NCBI GenBank assembly: GCA_963575745.1
Contig: CAUYUJ010014194.1
Location: 107,501-171,500, forward strand
Direction of reading: 5' to 3'
DNA length: 64,000 nucleotides
Origin: Prorocentrum cordatum
Lineage: Eukaryota > Sar > Dinophyceae > Prorocentrales > Prorocentraceae
Shown: piece by piece, positions 63,971-64,000 of the stretch
How positions within the stretch are numbered: position 1 is the stretch's first letter
How the letters are laid out: the number at the start of each line of letters is the position of its first letter
Made by a program: the position numbers and the translations under genes
The notes under the pieces: model-generated
The model's input: the letters and a program-made list of their open reading frames with translations, nothing else
The model's database searches: none
Told to the model about the DNA's origin: nothing

Positions 63971-64000
63971 TCGGGCCTGTCCCTCTACAGGAGGAATATT
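63971..64000 (+). mobile_element. TIR element, family CATGTCC, partial copy 3
   Basis: TCGGGCCTGTCCCTCTACAG followed by GAGGAATATT matches the left ends of the elements at 16457 and 62059. It runs off the window. Confidence 0.6.

Overview
The window is nuclear DNA of a dinoflagellate. The most direct evidence is a dinoflagellate spliced-leader (DinoSL) sequence on the minus strand at 42457..42477, with a second, eroded SL-like tandem upstream of the ion-channel gene at 49035..49070. Other support is an interstitial TTTAGGG-type telomeric array (8494..8626), GC-rich intronless reading frames, very long trinucleotide arrays, and several unrelated non-LTR retrotransposons. I cannot name the species. 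No rRNA, CRISPR array or bacterial operon was seen, and I recognised no tRNA by eye.

Layout. 1-2.9 kb: right part of a frameshifted plus-strand non-LTR element (RT plus zinc fingers). 2.95-3.65 kb: an unrecognised 232-aa reading frame. 6-11.2 kb: minus-strand remains of a retroelement read in the order RNase H, endonuclease, RT, zinc finger, with a telomeric repeat block in the middle. 11.5-12.5 kb: a 90-bp minisatellite. 12.7-14 kb: a broken acidic ORF. 14-18.6 kb: mostly unassigned DNA with one terminal-inverted-repeat (TIR) element. 18.6-23.35 kb: TAG trinucleotide arrays and a tandem duplication of about 1.56 kb. 24.3-30.6 kb: one uninterrupted minus-strand ORF of 2092 aa that joins a Ser/Thr-rich mucin-like repeat, membrane segments, an RT and an R2-type restriction-like endonuclease. 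31.1-32.6 kb: a 160-bp tandem repeat and GAT arrays. 35.6-42.48 kb: a nearly full-length but frameshifted minus-strand LINE (zinc-finger ORF1, APE-type endonuclease, RT, RNase H, zinc finger) whose 5' end is a DinoSL directly abutting a GGA microsatellite. 43-49 kb: small foldback/MITE-like elements, dispersed repeats and polypurine minisatellites. 49.1-58.7 kb: a single-domain voltage-gated cation-channel gene split inside S6 by a 7.4-kb plus-strand LINE. 58.7-64 kb: low-complexity DNA, dispersed repeats and two more TIR elements.

How the parts fit. The key locus is the split channel. A 15-bp direct repeat (50771..50785 and 58191..58205) borders the LINE. Removing the LINE and one repeat copy leaves an uninterrupted 726-codon channel frame, so the insertion looks young. 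The channel is intronless and preceded by an eroded tandem SL-like sequence, as expected of a gene copied back from a trans-spliced mRNA. The LINE at 35.6-42.5 kb also carries an SL at its 5' end. Together these suggest that trans-splicing followed by reverse transcription shaped both a host gene and a mobile element within 15 kb. Most other reading frames in the window are by-products of triplet repeats.
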